64,000 bases of DNA from Flavobacteriales bacterium (GTDB lineage Bacteria > Bacteroidota > Bacteroidia > Flavobacteriales > Flavobacteriaceae), in the NCBI GenBank assembly GCA_020635875.1, contig JACJYY010000003.1, positions 310,001 through 374,000 of the forward strand. Direction: 5' to 3'. A program made the position numbers and the translations under genes. Positions within the stretch are counted from its first letter, which is position 1; every line of letters begins with the position of its first letter. A model generated the notes under the pieces. It worked only from the letters and a program-made list of their open reading frames with translations. It was not told the origin of the DNA and did no database searches. Positions 8,908 to 16,440 of the stretch are shown piece after piece.

Positions 8908-9492
8908 CTTTTTGTACAATAAAATGATTTGAATCAAAATTGCCATGGCTATTAAAAATAGTATTTCTACTGTCGTAAAAATATTTATGGACTTAATAGT
9001 TTTGTTACTTTCTTGCATTTGCCTTTTTCCTTCTTCCAATTGTACTTTGGAAAGCCGATATAGGTTATGGACAATTTCATTGATAGTTGTAAATAGTAGA
9101 GAGTTGTCTTTGTAGTTTGAATCAATAAATGTTTTTTCTTGTTTTTCGAGACGTTGCAACTCAGTTTTTAATGTGGTAAACAGTTTTTGTTCACTAGTTG
9201 TAAGTTTAGTTTTTTCATACGTTGTGATAAAACCTTTTATGTCCTGATTGATTTTGTCGTTTTTGACTTGAAAGAAAATCGAATCTGACGTAGCAAGAGC
9301 AATTTCTTTTTCTTGAATTAAGACGGTTATTTCAAAAATTAAATCACTTGCGACCACACGATCCTCATAAATTGTAACAACAGAGTTCCTTAGTTTGTTG
9401 AAGTTATTCTTGTCGATGAGATTCGTTGTCAAGACAATGGCAAATACTAATAAAACACCCGCAATCCATTTTATTTTACTTAGAGTCGTCAT
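8899..9492 (-). CDS. Membrane protein with MCP-type four-helix-bundle sensor domain, no signalling domain
   Basis: The 197-aa protein has an N-terminal membrane helix (about residues 8-26), a helical extracytoplasmic region of about 140 aa like the 4HB_MCP ligand-binding domain, and a second membrane helix (about 172-193) ending in KKKT. The cytoplasmic HAMP and methyl-accepting parts of a chemoreceptor are missing, so it is either a stand-alone sensor-like protein or a shortened receptor. Its stop codon overlaps the start of the dead YdeI copy. Confidence 0.65.
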   Translation of the reverse strand: MTTLSKIKWIAGVLLVFAIVLTTNLIDKNNFNKLRNSVVTIYEDRVVASDLIFEITVLIQEKEIALATSDSIFFQVKNDKINQDIKGFITTYEKTKLTTSEQKLFTTLKTELQRLEKQEKTFIDSNYKDNSLLFTTINEIVHNLYRLSKVQLEEGKRQMQESNKTIKSINIFTTVEILFLIAMAILIQIILLYKKKT

Positions 9493-9695
9493 AAGAGTCG
9501 TGTTGTGATTTTCTCAAATATACTAAACGATATATTGAAATGCTAGTTCCGAAAAAAAAGGTTTAGAAAAAAAGATGAAGTATTGTAAAGCTATTTTTTA
9601 AGTCTAAAATATCCCTGTCATTATTTCAAAATCTGATTCTGTATTTTAACGAAACTGTTAAAAAAACAGTGATTGAATAATAAAATGATATTAAT

Positions 9696-10816
9696 ATTAG
9701 TTTCAATTAGTAAATGCAATTTTTAACGGGGCTTATACTTTATTTTTTCGGACAAAAGAAGAGAGAGATATCTCTTCTCTTTGTTCCGAATAGGTAAACA
9801 CTATTATATTAGTCTCCGTCCTAAAAGTTGTAATATGAAGCATTTAACTAAGGAGCAAAGATACGTTTTATCGGTAATGCTCAACAATGGATTTAATAAG
9901 ACCACCATAGCAAAAGAACTTAACGTTCACTTAAGTACGGTAGGTAGGGAACTTAAAAGGAACAGTTTAAAACGAGGCAATTACAATCCAGAAAAAGCCA
10001 ATGAAATGGCTTCAGAGCGAAAGGAACGCTTTACTAGTGTTAGACGTTTTACAAAAGCTATTGAGAAAAAAGTACGTTATTATATAGAATACGAACAATG
10101 GTCTCCAGAAGAAATAGTAGGCTATTGTAAAAGTCAAAAAATTGAAATGGTGTCTATTGAGCGTATTTATCAATATGTTAGATTAGACAAGGAAAATGGT
10201 GGCACACTATACAAGCATTTACGTCATCAATTAAAGCACAGAAAACGTCCGGTTGGCGGTGCAACAAAAGTTAAAATCAAGAACCGAGTTGGTGTAGAAA
10301 ACAGGTCAGAAAAAGCAAACAAACGTGACGAATTTGGACATTGGGAAGCTGATTTAATAGCTGGGAAAAACCACAAAGGTTTTATACTTACATTAACAGA
10401 AAGGGTGTCAAAAGAGCTCCTAATAGCCTATTTACCTAATGGAAAAAACGCAGAGGGTGTCAGCAAAGCAATGACAGACACATTATTACCGTATAAAAAA
10501 TGGGTTAAATCCATTACTATGGACAATGGCCTTGAATTTGCCCAACACCAAGTAGTTGCTGAAAAGTTAAATGCAAAAACTTTTTTTACCAATCCTTATT
10601 GCTCCTGGGAAAAAGGACAAATAGAATATATGAACAAACTATTACGGCAATATTACCCAAAAAACAAACCCATTACAGAACATAACACAAATAATATCAA
10701 CAAAATACAAATGAAACTAAATAATAGACCAAGGAAAAACCTAGGGTTTAAAAAACCTTATGAAGTATTTTTTAATTTTATAAATCAAAAAATTGCATTT
10801 GCTAGTTGAATCTACC
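9696..10816 (+). mobile_element. IS30-family insertion sequence, copy 1 (1121 bp)
   Basis: The ends carry imperfect inverted repeats: ATTAGTTTCAATTAGTAAAT on the left and, reversed, GGTAGATTCAACTAGCAAAT on the right. Both continue TGCAATTTTT. The element is flanked by a 3-bp target duplication AAT (9693-9695 and 10817-10819). A copy of the same 1121-bp length and identical encoded protein lies in the opposite orientation at 29745-30865. Comparing the two fixes both ends. Confidence 0.95.
9835..10809 (+). CDS. IS30-family transposase
   Basis: The 324-aa DDE transposase has an N-terminal helix-turn-helix (KTTIAKELNVHLSTVGRELK) and the catalytic residues Asp in GHWEADLI, Asp in MDNGLEFA and Glu in GQIEYMNKLLRQYYPK. 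I chose ATG at 9835 (MKHLTKEQRY), the usual IS30 start; an in-frame TTG at 9781 would add 18 residues. The protein is identical to the one encoded at 29752-30726, so both copies look recent and intact. Confidence 0.95.
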   Translation: MKHLTKEQRYVLSVMLNNGFNKTTIAKELNVHLSTVGRELKRNSLKRGNYNPEKANEMASERKERFTSVRRFTKAIEKKVRYYIEYEQWSPEEIVGYCKSQKIEMVSIERIYQYVRLDKENGGTLYKHLRHQLKHRKRPVGGATKVKIKNRVGVENRSEKANKRDEFGHWEADLIAGKNHKGFILTLTERVSKELLIAYLPNGKNAEGVSKAMTDTLLPYKKWVKSITMDNGLEFAQHQVVAEKLNAKTFFTNPYCSWEKGQIEYMNKLLRQYYPKNKPITEHNTNNINKIQMKLNNRPRKNLGFKKPYEVFFNFINQKIAFAS

Positions 10817-10913
10817 AATACATAAACCGTTAAAATTGAATTGTTTTTGCTGTGATTATTTCAGTTATTTAGGAAAATTTGAGTGTTTATTTTAAAAATA
10901 AAATCGCTTTTTT

Positions 10914-11324
10914 ATGGCTCTTAAAGTTGCTATTTCCCACAAGACATCTTACCTCTTTGACAGAAAAGTTAATTTGTCTCCACACATATTTCGGCTACGA
11001 CCTGCACCACACAGCAGAACCCCAATAGAATCGTTTTCCTTAAAGATTACCCCCGAAGACCATTTTTTCAATTGGCAACAAGACCCTTTTGGGAATTATC
11101 AGGCTAGAGTTGTTTTTAAGGAAAAGACAGAAAAATTAACAATAGATGTAGAGATTATTGCTGATTTAAAGACCATAAATCCATTTGATTTTTTTGTTGA
11201 AGAATCAGCTGAGGAGTTTCCGTTTAATTATAGTTCAGAAATTAAACAAGAATTAGCCCCCTATTTAGAAACTTTTCCTTCAGAATCAAACACTTCATCT
11301 AGAAGTTTGTTATCAAAAAAATAG
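10914..11324 (+). pseudogene. Truncated N-terminal fragment of a transglutaminase-like protein
   Basis: The 136-aa frame matches the start of the large bacterial transglutaminase-like proteins (Bact_transglu_N domain, normally about 1100 aa): ALKVAISHKTSYLFDRKV, SPHIFRLRPAPHSRTPIES, FNWQQDPFGNYQARVVF. Homology to that family runs to about LAPYLE; the last 17 residues look unrelated and then stop. The catalytic domain is absent. The fragment begins 98 bases after the IS30 right end, so rearrangement next to the IS is likely. Function is probably lost. Confidence 0.75.
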
Positions 11325-11547
11325 TTCGAAAATAGGGGTGTGTTTGAAGCCATAAACAATGGTATTTGTTATTGTCTAAGGTATTAATAAAGCCCCTGTT
11401 TGCTTGGGATAATTCGGTAAAAATAAGGGTTTGAATTTAGTAAAGTGCCAAAATTGAATATTGGATTTTGACGGTATAGTAGTTTGGGGTGTTTTTAGGT
11501 GTTTTTGAGAAAATGCGTTTTTCTGGGATTCGTGTTTTTTGTGAATT
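11325..11547. other. Intergenic stretch without recognisable gene
   Basis: No long open frame, RNA or IS end is visible on either strand. The sequence is AT-rich with T runs and looks like decayed DNA between the truncated transglutaminase gene and a HepT remnant. Confidence 0.5.
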
Positions 11548-11619
11548 TTAGTTTATCTGCTCAATGAGTTTATCTAAATCGAATTTTATAATATTCCAGA
11601 AATATATTTTGTATATCAC
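11548..11619 (-). pseudogene. Remnant of a second HepT-like gene (3' end only)
   Basis: Read on the minus strand this encodes VIYKIYFWNIIKFDLDKLIE plus QIN and a stop. It lines up with the C terminus of the intact HepT at 12471-12806 (DYEIIWDIIESYLDELIEWL), about half of the residues matching. The DNA also matches in blocks. Sequence upstream of the fragment no longer resembles HepT and no partner nucleotidyltransferase is left. Confidence 0.55.
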
Positions 11620-11624
11620 ATTTT

Positions 11625-11658
11625 CCCTCAATAAGTAGCTAAAGCTAATTATTGAGGG
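11625..11658. repeat. Long inverted repeat downstream of mscL
   Basis: CCCTCAATAA (11625-11634) pairs perfectly with TTATTGAGGG (11649-11658), with an inner TAGC/GCTA pair extending the hairpin. No T run follows on the mscL strand, so a terminator role is possible but not typical. Confidence 0.5.
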
Positions 11659-11687
11659 CTGTGAAGCTGACATTGTCGTCAACTGTT

Positions 11688-12113
11688 TTACTTTTTAAGA
11701 AGGTCTCTTATTTCGGTAAGGAGTATTTCTTCTTTCGATGGTTGAGGTGGAGCGGCAGGTGCTTCTTCTTCTTTCTTCTCTATTTTCTCTTTCATTTTAT
11801 TGTATGCTTTCACTACCATAAATATTGAAAAAGCGACGATTAAAAAAGTAATAACAGAGTTAATAAACAGACCATAACTTATGGCTACTTCTGCAACGCC
11901 ATCTCCGGCACCAGCGGCAGATTCTGCAATAGCAGGCTCAATTACATATTTTAGTTCAGAAAAATCAACACCACCGATGATTTTCCCGACAGGAGGCATT
12001 ATGATATCATTTACTAATGATTTGACAATAGCACCAAAATAGGTAGCCATAATAAGACCCACTGCCATTTCCATGACATTTCCTTTGCTGATAAACTTTT
12101 TGAATTCTTTCAT
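11688..12113 (-). CDS. mscL: Large-conductance mechanosensitive channel
   Basis: The 141-aa protein forms the homopentameric inner-membrane valve that opens on hypo-osmotic shock. The N-terminal helix MKEFKKFISKGNVMEMAVGL, TM1 (VGLIMATYFGAIVKSLVNDI), the periplasmic loop and TM2 (FINSVITFLIVAFSIFMVV) are all visible. They are followed by a charged tail ending EEILLTEIRDLLKK. Length and motifs are normal for the family. It stands alone on the minus strand. Confidence 0.95.
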   Translation of the reverse strand: MKEFKKFISKGNVMEMAVGLIMATYFGAIVKSLVNDIIMPPVGKIIGGVDFSELKYVIEPAIAESAAGAGDGVAEVAISYGLFINSVITFLIVAFSIFMVVKAYNKMKEKIEKKEEEAPAAPPQPSKEEILLTEIRDLLKK

Positions 12114-12148
12114 TTTCTTAATTTTTAATTATACAATTTATAAACGAT

Positions 12149-12244
12149 TTACACTATTTTTTGACCTTTTTCGAGTTGTAGGTCTTGGGCATTAGCGGAA
12201 GTAATGAATAGTATTCCAGCTATTGCAAATAACTTTTTTTTCAT
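12149..12244 (-). CDS. Possible 31-aa secreted peptide
   Basis: A short frame encodes a signal-peptide-like N terminus, MKKKLFAIAGILFITSANAQ, followed by only DLQLEKGQKIV and a stop. The cleavage site after ANA is convincing. The mature part is too short to classify. It may be a small secreted peptide or the stump of a larger secreted protein lost in this unstable region. Confidence 0.35.
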   Translation of the reverse strand: MKKKLFAIAGILFITSANAQDLQLEKGQKIV

Positions 12245-12470
12245 GGGATGTTTGTTTTGGGTTAATAATTTGTTTTGGGTGTTTTTTATATGTCTACTAG
12301 ATATCAGTTGATATTAGCGTGGACAAAGTACAAAAACCATCTCATATATTTGGGTAAAAATTAACATGATTTTGGTGTTTTAATAAATCAATAATATATA
12401 GGTTGTGAACCGTATTTGATTAAATGTACTGATGCAATAGAAATACAGATAAACGATCTAAAGAAATTAT

Positions 12471-12806
12471 TTACGCCTCTGTTTGTTCGAGCCACTCAAT
12501 TAGTTCGTCTAAATAGGATTCGATAATATCCCAGATTATTTCGTAGTCGATTCCAAAATATTCATGCACTATTCGGTTTCTAAAACCTCTTAGTCTATCC
12601 CATTCTATATCGGGATGTGTAAGTTTAAAATCTGGTGAAATTCGATTTGAGGCTTCTCCAATTATTTCAAAGTTTCGGACTACGGCATCGATTGTTTTTT
12701 CATCCTCAATAAAATCTTCAAATTCCATGTTGGCGGTGTAGCGCTTAATTTTGTAAGCAGATTGCAACATGTCGTCTATTAGCAGATTGAAGTCCCTTTT
12801 AGACAT
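12471..12806 (-). CDS. hepT: HepT-family RNase toxin (DUF86)
   Basis: The 111-aa helical protein has the HEPN RNase motif Rx4HxY as RNRIVHEY (Arg76, His81, Tyr83). In HepT/MntA systems the toxin cleaves tRNA and is neutralised by AMPylation of the motif tyrosine. Its start overlaps the end of the partner nucleotidyltransferase gene by 8 bases, the standard arrangement. The system may stabilise this region or act in defence; that role is inferred. Confidence 0.9.
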   Translation of the reverse strand: MSKRDFNLLIDDMLQSAYKIKRYTANMEFEDFIEDEKTIDAVVRNFEIIGEASNRISPDFKLTHPDIEWDRLRGFRNRIVHEYFGIDYEIIWDIIESYLDELIEWLEQTEA

Positions 12807-13089
12807 AGATTAAGTCTTCGTTTATTGCTTGAAGGTATTTTTTATGGATTCCTTTTTTAGAAACCAAATCAACTTTAGAGCCTATGATTCGTTCTAATTC
12901 ATCGGCTAAGTCGATAAAGCGAATGCCAATTTTTCCTGAAAATTCAACAAGAATGTCAACGTCACTGTTTTCTGTGTTTTCTTTTCGAGAAACAGATCCG
13001 AATATTGCCATTGAGCTAATAGGGTATTTCTCATAAAGTCTGGTTTTATGAGCGCTCAATGTTGCTTTTATTTCTTGTAGGGTTTTCAT
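12799..13089 (-). CDS. mntA: MntA-family minimal nucleotidyltransferase antitoxin
   Basis: The 96-aa protein has the nucleotidyltransferase signature GSx10DxD: GSVSRKENTENSDVDIL (Gly31, Ser32, Asp43, Asp45). In characterised pairs MntA transfers AMP groups to the HepT tyrosine and so blocks its RNase activity. It is the first gene of the two-gene unit and overlaps hepT. Confidence 0.9.
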   Translation of the reverse strand: MKTLQEIKATLSAHKTRLYEKYPISSMAIFGSVSRKENTENSDVDILVEFSGKIGIRFIDLADELERIIGSKVDLVSKKGIHKKYLQAINEDLIYV

Positions 13090-13145
13090 AGGTTCAAATT
13101 TATTAAAATAAATTCAAATCGAGGGTTTGTGTTGGATGTTGAGAG

Positions 13146-13310
13146 GTAGAATGTGTTTTCTTTTTCTTTCCCATTGCCGCAAAGAAACAAAGGTCTAGCG
13201 CTTACAGCCTTTCGCTAAAAATTATATTGCTTCACTAAAAGAAATGAATTTGCTGTCACAACATTTCTTTTTTTACGTTTCGCAATACCATTTTATTTAC
13301 GCTCCATGCT
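13146..13310 (-). repeat. Dispersed intergenic element, copy A
   Basis: This diverged copy of the element at 16441-16654 shares CCCATTGCC near the left end, CTTxCxGCCTTxCGCTAAAAA in the middle, a 10-bp hairpin stem (13237-13246 with 13262-13271, AAAAGAAATG/CATTTCTTTT) and an end like CATxCTTAATGxxCGG. Both copies lie immediately downstream of a minus-strand gene, so they may act in the 3' untranslated region. Confidence 0.6.
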
Positions 13311-13678
13311 TAATGCGCGGGGTTTTGTTCTATTTTGTTATTTTTTCTAACACGATAAGCATTAAAAAATTTAACACTCGCAATTTGTTGTCTATAAATA
13401 AAAATTGGGATTAAACCAGAGGCAGAACTTATAGCGCCGTAATGTTGCCAAAGCAGTGCAGTTACGATTAGAAAAACTATTACTCCAATGATTGAATATA
13501 TTTGGTTAGGTTCTGCATAGACATCATTTACATGAAACACATTCTTTCTTGCACAGTGCGGACATTTCTTTTCAAATTGATCTCCTTTTTCTTTTTGTAG
13601 TTCAGGTCTGTCCGTTGCACTTGATTTTATCGTTATTTCTTTTTTGCAGTGTTTGCAAAGAGCAACTCGTTTTATCAT
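13310..13678 (-). CDS. Zinc-ribbon membrane protein of unknown function
   Basis: The 122-aa protein begins with a zinc-ribbon pattern, CKHCKK at residues 8-13 and CPHC near residue 40, followed by two probable membrane helices (about 60-77 and 79-97) and a basic tail. I do not recognise a family. It lies 4 bases after another zinc-ribbon protein gene, so the two are probably one operon. Confidence 0.6.
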   Translation of the reverse strand: MIKRVALCKHCKKEITIKSSATDRPELQKEKGDQFEKKCPHCARKNVFHVNDVYAEPNQIYSIIGVIVFLIVTALLWQHYGAISSASGLIPIFIYRQQIASVKFFNAYRVRKNNKIEQNPAH

Positions 13679-13682
13679 GGGA

Positions 13683-14291
13683 TTAATTGTTTTCCAGTTT
13701 GTAATCTTTATTGTGCATTTCTACCAACCTCCTGAGAGTTTTCTCATCGCTTCCTTCGAGTCTGATTATTGCCGTGTGGGCTTCAAGGAATTCGTTTAAA
13801 ACTCTATTGTGGATTTTGTCTAAGAAAAAGGCATTCACCAATTCTTTTATCAAAATGTACGGAGTTAATAATATCCCAGACTTTGACCACCATCCTAAAA
13901 TGGCTGTGGTTATAATTGCGTTAAATTTGGCTTTTCGGCCGCAGCTAGGACACAGGATTCTCGTAGCTTTCGTTTCATATGACCAAAACACTAGTGAAAC
14001 GATATCTTGAATTTCATATGCTCTTAGCTTTTCAAATCTTTGGTCGCATTTTGGACAGTTGAGGTTTTCGATTTTTCGAATCAAGGTTTGTTTTTCAAGT
14101 TCACTAAAGACGTCAACTTCGGCATCTACCCATGTAATGAGTTCTGGGTCCAGATTACGTCTGATGAGTTCGTCTTTCAGAACTGGAATGATTTCAGGTC
14201 TAAGGCTTTTTGCTTCGGATGATGCAATTTCCTCAATTTCGAGGTTGCTAAGTTTTTTATAGTTTTCTCTTATTTCTTCTGGGGAGTACAT
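13683..14291 (-). CDS. Zinc-ribbon protein of unknown function
   Basis: The 202-aa protein has a helical N terminus rich in acidic residues (MYSPEEIRENYKKLSNLEIE) that resembles regions found beside zinc-ribbon domains in other Bacteroidota proteins. A CPKC (about 79-82) and CPSC (about 114-117) pair follows, then a hydrophobic stretch (AIITTAILGWWSKSGILLTP). Function is not known. It is the upstream gene of the pair with 13310-13678. Confidence 0.6.
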   Translation of the reverse strand: MYSPEEIRENYKKLSNLEIEEIASSEAKSLRPEIIPVLKDELIRRNLDPELITWVDAEVDVFSELEKQTLIRKIENLNCPKCDQRFEKLRAYEIQDIVSLVFWSYETKATRILCPSCGRKAKFNAIITTAILGWWSKSGILLTPYILIKELVNAFFLDKIHNRVLNEFLEAHTAIIRLEGSDEKTLRRLVEMHNKDYKLENN

Positions 14292-14318
14292 CTTTCTTCT
14301 TTAACAAGTGCAAAATAA

Positions 14319-14930
14319 TCATTCTATCTCATGTTTACACTTATCACAAAGGTTGAGTTTGACCAAATCAATTGTTTTTATGGATTCAGCGGCGTCTCTC
14401 ATTACGCATTCTTCATTAGGACAGTGCTTTAGTCCTAAATTGTGACCAATTTCGTGGATGCATATTTTTTTGAATCGTTCCACAAATTTCGATGGATTGC
14501 TTTTGATTCTATGTGTAGAAACGATGCAGCTTTCGCCAGGGCAATAACCAAGTCCAAAAACACCCCAGTCTTCATATTTAGATTCTGGTTTTATAGTGTT
14601 TCCCCAAAGGTCTTTTTTTGTGGTTGAAATGTCTTTTAGGGTCAAGCCCAAAACATGATCTATTGAATCTGGCTTTTCTTCTTTTAGAATAGCGAGAAGT
14701 TTGTCTGCTCGATATCGAGGTGATTTTACATTAATAAAAGTTGATTTGGGTAAAGGTTTATTTTCAAGTTTTATAACATCGAAACCGTAGATTTTTTTAA
14801 TCGTGTTTTCTAGTGTATCGATTAGAGTTGTGTTGAATTTGCCATAGGGTTGGATGCCTGTGGTTTTGTTAGAGTTGTTAGTGCAGGAGATAAAGACAAC
14901 TAGTATTGCTATGTAGAGGTTTGTTTTCAT
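14319..14930 (-). CDS. Archaemetzincin-like zinc protease lipoprotein
   Basis: The 203-aa protein carries the full archaemetzincin signature HEXXHXXGXXHCX4CXM: His159, Glu160, His163, His169, Cys170, Cys175, Met177, then 17 residues and CDKC (195-198). Archaemetzincins bind a catalytic zinc with the three His and a structural zinc with the Cys. The N terminus (ILVVFISC, Cys16) looks like a lipoprotein signal, so it is probably lipid-anchored outside the cytoplasm, unlike the usual cytoplasmic family members. It is followed 1 base after an upstream hydrolase gene in the same direction. Confidence 0.85.
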   Translation of the reverse strand: MKTNLYIAILVVFISCTNNSNKTTGIQPYGKFNTTLIDTLENTIKKIYGFDVIKLENKPLPKSTFINVKSPRYRADKLLAILKEEKPDSIDHVLGLTLKDISTTKKDLWGNTIKPESKYEDWGVFGLGYCPGESCIVSTHRIKSNPSKFVERFKKICIHEIGHNLGLKHCPNEECVMRDAAESIKTIDLVKLNLCDKCKHEIE

Positions 14931-15572
14931 CTATTCAATTGTCACTAATTTATCAGAATTGAACATTGCTGCTGGAGATATCACTTTTTCGTTTAATGGT
15001 ATATTGTCTCCATAACGTTCTTTCATTTTGGCTTGAACGGCTTTATGACTGAGGTCAAAATCGGAGAGTGCTTCTAAGGCTCCAATTTCGATTCCTGTGG
15101 CTTCTTTGTAGATTTTCCAAACTAACTCTGAGCAATAGATTCTGTCATTAGACCATTCAAAATAGATGTCATAGGGTTTACCCTTAAATTGTTGTCCAAT
15201 CTGTTTCATTTTTGACAAGACAGAAGGTGTGACGATTTTATCAGCGTTTTTCAATCGCTTGATAACATAGTGTTCTTTTTCTCCTCGTTTAATCCATTTT
15301 GATAAAGGTGTTAATTGAACAGGTTGTATTGCTTCATACACGAAATACTTGCCGTCTTTTTCATAGATGATACCCATGTGACTGTATTTTGATTTCGTAG
15401 CGAGTTGAATGGCTTTGCTTTGGCTTGATTTTGAAGTTTGGAAGATAATGTTACCGTTTTGAATTTCATTATTTTCTATTTTCTTTTCTGTTGTATGGGA
15501 TTGGGAATAGAAGTAGTAGAGGGTTCCAAAGATTAAAAGATTTATAATTATAAGGAGTGTTTTTCTTTTCAT
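14931..15572 (-). CDS. YiiX/YebB-like permuted NlpC/P60 cysteine hydrolase
   Basis: The 213-aa protein has one N-terminal membrane helix or signal anchor (residues 5-22) and a permuted papain-like domain: GNIIFQTS, SKYSHMGIIYEKDGKYFVYE (His65) and NDRIYCSELVWKIY (Cys147). Relatives are predicted amidases or peptidases acting on cell-wall or lipid-linked substrates. It overlaps the upstream lipoprotein gene by 4 bases and is 1 base from the archaemetzincin, so three envelope proteins are made together. Confidence 0.8.
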   Translation of the reverse strand: MKRKTLLIIINLLIFGTLYYFYSQSHTTEKKIENNEIQNGNIIFQTSKSSQSKAIQLATKSKYSHMGIIYEKDGKYFVYEAIQPVQLTPLSKWIKRGEKEHYVIKRLKNADKIVTPSVLSKMKQIGQQFKGKPYDIYFEWSNDRIYCSELVWKIYKEATGIEIGALEALSDFDLSHKAVQAKMKERYGDNIPLNEKVISPAAMFNSDKLVTIE

Positions 15573-16117
15573 TTTTGAAGTGTTTTTACATCATGAAGAT
15601 AGAAAAAATCTGTTGTGTCCTTGACTAATAAATCAGTGGTTTGTGCCCCTCCATATTTAAATAGCTTAATCAAATTCCAAGCAAGGGAATTAAATGCGAT
15701 AATTCTGTTTTCAGAAATAAAAAAGAAACCCTCTTCATCAGCGGAAGCAGGTTCGTCGAAGAAATATTTGTAAACGACTAGTTGTTTGTTTTTTAAAGTA
15801 TAGTTCTTCTGTGCTATTAATTTTGCTGAGGTAGTATCAATTAGTATTTCATTAGGGTTGTTTAAATTAATTTCAAAAGGCATTTCAACTATTTCTAATG
15901 TGTCACTGCTCTCTTTTGTGATAAACAGGTATTTGGCGATACTGTCTTTTGTTTCGATTCTTAATTTTGATGAGACAGAATGATGGAATTTATTATGTAA
16001 GTAATCTTCTATTGTGGCAGGATAAGATATTATAGTGGTTTTGCTTTCTTTTTTTTGGTTGCAAGCACTGATAAGGAGAGTTAAGATTATAATGAGAAAA
16101 ATCGCGGAGTTTTTCAT
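15569..16117 (-). CDS. Lipoprotein of unknown function
   Basis: The 182-aa protein has a clear lipoprotein signal peptide ending LLISAC (Cys19). The rest is beta-rich without a family I recognise. It is the first gene of the minus-strand group 15569-16117, 14931-15572 and 14319-14930, with a 4-base overlap to the next gene. Confidence 0.7.
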   Translation of the reverse strand: MKNSAIFLIIILTLLISACNQKKESKTTIISYPATIEDYLHNKFHHSVSSKLRIETKDSIAKYLFITKESSDTLEIVEMPFEINLNNPNEILIDTTSAKLIAQKNYTLKNKQLVVYKYFFDEPASADEEGFFFISENRIIAFNSLAWNLIKLFKYGGAQTTDLLVKDTTDFFYLHDVKTLQK

Positions 16118-16440
16118 GCCTTGTTAATCCGAGTTGATTTGCTCTAAGGTAGAATAATTACTTAAAAACCCGACATCTTTTATAGCAGACTTTCGGCCTT
16201 TTTCGTTTTTCGTGTAAATGTATTATCGCTTTTTAGAGTTGGGAGAGGGGCGATTCCTGAACGTAGTGGCTGGAATCGTGGTTGAGGAAAAGGGATAATT
16301 GAACATTTCATAAAAATGAAATGAGACTTGAATTTTGCTTTTTTATTCACGCTGTTTTTATTGTTTTTTACGGAGTTCATGAATCTAGCGATTTGTGTTC
16401 AAGCCAAAAGAAAATTGCGTTAACGATAAAAGAAAATAAG
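16118..16440. other. Intergenic stretch with a REP-like stem-loop
   Basis: No convincing gene is seen. It holds a stem-loop at 16251-16278 and AT-rich sequence. Short open frames here (for example 16180-16380 on the minus strand) have no start context or protein-like composition. Confidence 0.5.
16251..16278. repeat. REP-like stem-loop
   Basis: CGATTCC (16251-16257) pairs perfectly with GGAATCG (16272-16278) around a 14-base loop. It is GC-richer than its surroundings, as in repetitive extragenic palindromes. Only one copy is in this window. Confidence 0.4.

Noticed and set aside
12301..12314. Palindrome ATATCA-GT-TGATAT upstream of the small peptide gene as an operator
   Set aside because: A 6-bp AT-rich palindrome is expected by chance in this composition and no regulator is adjacent.
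13090..13310. Element A as an IS or MITE with terminal inverted repeats
   Set aside because: I could not find matching terminal inverted repeats or target duplications, so I list it only as a dispersed repeat.
16180..16380. Minus-strand open frame of 66 codons
   Set aside because: Composition is odd, there is no supporting neighbour or promoter, and it overlaps a REP-like stem-loop, so it is probably not coding.
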